Origin: Roseiarcus sp963758335
GTDB taxonomy: Bacteria; Pseudomonadota; Alphaproteobacteria; Rhizobiales; Beijerinckiaceae
Assembly: GCA_963758335.1 (NCBI GenBank)
Contig: CAVWVF010000004.1
Coordinates: 1,116,001-1,180,000 of the forward strand
Length of the DNA stretch: 64,000 nucleotides
Reading direction: 5' to 3'
The position numbers and the translations under genes were made by a program. Under the pieces are notes generated by a model. That model did not search any database, was not told the DNA's origin, and worked only from the letters and a program-made list of their open reading frames with translations. Positions 62,690-64,000 of this stretch are shown here, piece after piece (the stretch's first letter is position 1; each line of letters opens with the position of its first letter).

Positions 62690-64000
62690 TTAACTCAGCA
62701 CACGCCAAGTCCGCGATTTTGCCCCAATCCGCGAAGACGGGCTAACGATGAAGCAGCTGCCGCGGTCGCCCTTCAGTCGTTCGCAAAGCGCTGCAGCGTC
62801 GACCTTGGACAAGCCGACGACACGGAGTTGATAGACAGTCCCGCCATCAATGCGGGCCTTGTGCAGGCGGATTGTCGATCCGTTGAGCGCGGACGCATAC
62901 CTCGCGTTGAGTCGCTTGAGATCGCTCTTGGCTTCGGCATCTGTTCTTGACGTTGCTAGTTGGACTGCCCAGCCGGTCGAGGCCGTGGGGGTTGGGTCGA
63001 CGCCCTGGCGGGCGCGCGAGGACCGCGCACCAAACAGATCGCCTAAGGCACGTACGAAGGGGTTAAGGGACTGCTTGGCGGCCTCGGCGGGCGTCGCCGG
63101 AGCGGCAACGGACTCGGTTATGGGTTGGCGGTCTTTGGCCCCGCCAGCCTCCTCGGGTTTTGCCGGGGTCCCAATCGGAAGCGGTGGGATCGGCGTGTCC
63201 GCCGCCGCGATAGGGACCGCCCCTTCGGTCGTGGCGACCACTACCCGGGTCGTAATTTTTCCAGGACGTTTGGTCGGCAGATCGGTCGAAGGACGCGCAG
63301 TGGCAACTCCGCTGTTGGTTCCTTCTCGCGCAGATTTGGGGGGCGGTTTCGGTACGTCGGGCGAAGACGATGCTTCGTTCGGCTCCGCAGCGGAAGGGAG
63401 CTGTGTCAGCTGTGTTAGGATCAAGGTCCCGTCCGGCCGTACAGAAACCGCCCGTGCAGGTTTAGTATCGGTAGTTTGCACCGGTGCCTGGGAAGCGAGC
63501 GGCGCTACAACCTTCGGCACAACCGCCGTCGCGAGTTCGGTCGACGGCATAGTGCTGACGTCTGCAGGCGTACTGGCGGTTGCGCCGCTAGGAGTCTGCG
63601 ACCTGCCAGTATCGTTGGCGGAGGGCACGATGGGCGGTCCGTTCAGCACATCAGGCGCTCCTCCCTTGAGCGCGAAAATTGAACCGGTTATGGCGATGCC
63701 GGCTAGCACCAGCACCATAGGGGTCAGTTTCCAGCCTCGGGAACGATTTTCTGCAACCTCCCGGGCCAACCTCTGCTGCCACCATCTCCGAAAGTCATCG
63801 ACATCAAGAGCTCGCGGGTTTTGTGCGTCGACGATCGAGGTCTCGTCATCATGCGTCTCGTCTGACTCCCGCACATCCCCGAAATCGAATAGTTGACTCG
63901 ATTCCGCATACGAGCGGGTGTGCCCTGTAACATTCGGGACGAATCGTGACGGACCCGGAGGGGGAAGCCTCGATGAGTTGGTTTTCCGCGCCAATTTGGA
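62690..64000 (-). CDS. SPOR-domain cell-envelope protein, continues beyond window
   Basis: Frame open to the window edge; no convincing start inside (63994 is TTG). An N-terminal cytosolic part (FDFGDVRESDETHDDETSIV, DVDDFRRWWQQRLAREVAEN) precedes one membrane helix LTPMVLVLAGIAITGSIFAL. A long Pro/Ala/Thr-rich periplasmic linker follows. The C-terminal SPOR domain is TGWAVQLATSRTDAEAKSDL, KRLNARYASALNGSTIRLHK, YQLRVVGLSKVDAAALCERL, GDRGSCFIV. SPOR domains bind bare peptidoglycan at the division site. Undamaged, so it is probably host chromosome at the right edge of the mobile region. Confidence 0.88.
   Translation of the reverse strand, partial: SKLARKTNSSRLPPPGPSRFVPNVTGHTRSYAESSQLFDFGDVRESDETHDDETSIVDAQNPRALDVDDFRRWWQQRLAREVAENRSRGWKLTPMVLVLAGIAITGSIFALKGGAPDVLNGPPIVPSANDTGRSQTPSGATASTPADVSTMPSTELATAVVPKVVAPLASQAPVQTTDTKPARAVSVRPDGTLILTQLTQLPSAAEPNEASSSPDVPKPPPKSAREGTNSGVATARPSTDLPTKRPGKITTRVVVATTEGAVPIAAADTPIPPLPIGTPAKPEEAGGAKDRQPITESVAAPATPAEAAKQSLNPFVRALGDLFGARSSRARQGVDPTPTASTGWAVQLATSRTDAEAKSDLKRLNARYASALNGSTIRLHKARIDGGTVYQLRVVGLSKVDAAALCERLKGDRGSCFIVSPSSRIGAKSRTWRVLS

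Overview
This 64 kb window is GC-rich DNA of alphaproteobacterial type, probably Hyphomicrobiales (Rhizobiales). That rests on the small plasmid and phage proteins typical of that order, a DUF3768 gene, a SPOR-domain cell-envelope protein and the codon use. A methylotroph or Beijerinckiaceae/Methylocystaceae-like host is possible but not proven. Almost the whole window is accessory DNA: a decayed genomic island bounded on the left by a tRNA-Ser gene followed by a broken P4-type integrase, and on the right by what looks like a host SPOR-domain gene running off the window. Intact genes are a minority; truncated, frameshifted, fused and IS-interrupted genes dominate.

Layout. (1) 52-3716: tRNA-Ser, integrase pseudogene, serine-recombinase and HNH-nuclease remnants. 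(2) 3713-16566: two phage-like modules facing each other. They share a homologous head (regulator C-terminus, small DNA-binding protein, small membrane protein) that forms an approximately 0.7 kb imperfect inverted repeat. The left module holds a scrambled VapE-type replication gene, terminase pieces and a near-perfect 673-bp tandem duplication. The right module is a leftward operon with an SF2 helicase, a winged-helix replication-type protein carrying internal palindromic iterons (a likely origin), a ParB-family protein and a decayed ATPase. The right arm is interrupted by an approximately 2.1 kb two-gene unit (13.8-15.9 kb) that behaves like a mobile element of a type I do not recognise. (3) 17.0-20.8 kb: plasmid-like backbone with DUF3768, two convergent short tyrosine recombinases, small plasmid proteins and an AT-richer non-coding stretch. 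(4) 20.8-26.3 kb: an IS630 element interrupted by an IS1595 element, itself inserted in a TIR-STAND defence-type gene, next to a cytosine methyltransferase plus DUF4928 putative restriction system. (5) 26.3-39.5 kb: an IS91-type integrase remnant, copies of a hairpin repeat, MgtC and MgtE remnants, a complete pyruvate-decarboxylase-like enzyme, a shuffled DUF1194 gene, a RAYT/PEP-CTERM chimera, a di-haem peroxidase gene with one amber codon, Sel1 repeats and other fragments. (6) 39.5-46.7 kb: a metallophosphatase split by IS256, a 5'-truncated HlyD plus intact fused ABC-2 permease, and two hypothetical remnants. (7) 47.2-58.4 kb: an S10-S53 peptidase fusion, an esterase remnant, DUF2237, a DUF2934-half-cyclase fusion, an intact unknown gene, an IS4/IS1182-like transposase, a GH13 amylase fused to a PfpI remnant, and an intact unknown gene. 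(8) 58.6-62.7 kb: an IS91 element with its tyrosine recombinase, IS6, and IS1634 in tandem, then the SPOR gene.

How parts work together. The recombinases, integrases and at least seven IS families make this a sink for mobile DNA. The methyltransferase plus DUF4928 pair and the TIR-STAND gene suggest a former defence patch, and the HlyD/ABC permease pair a former export system. Many breaks are single-base changes in homopolymers, so some pseudogenes could be sequencing errors; the IS insertions with target duplications, the inversions and the domain fusions cannot be explained that way.
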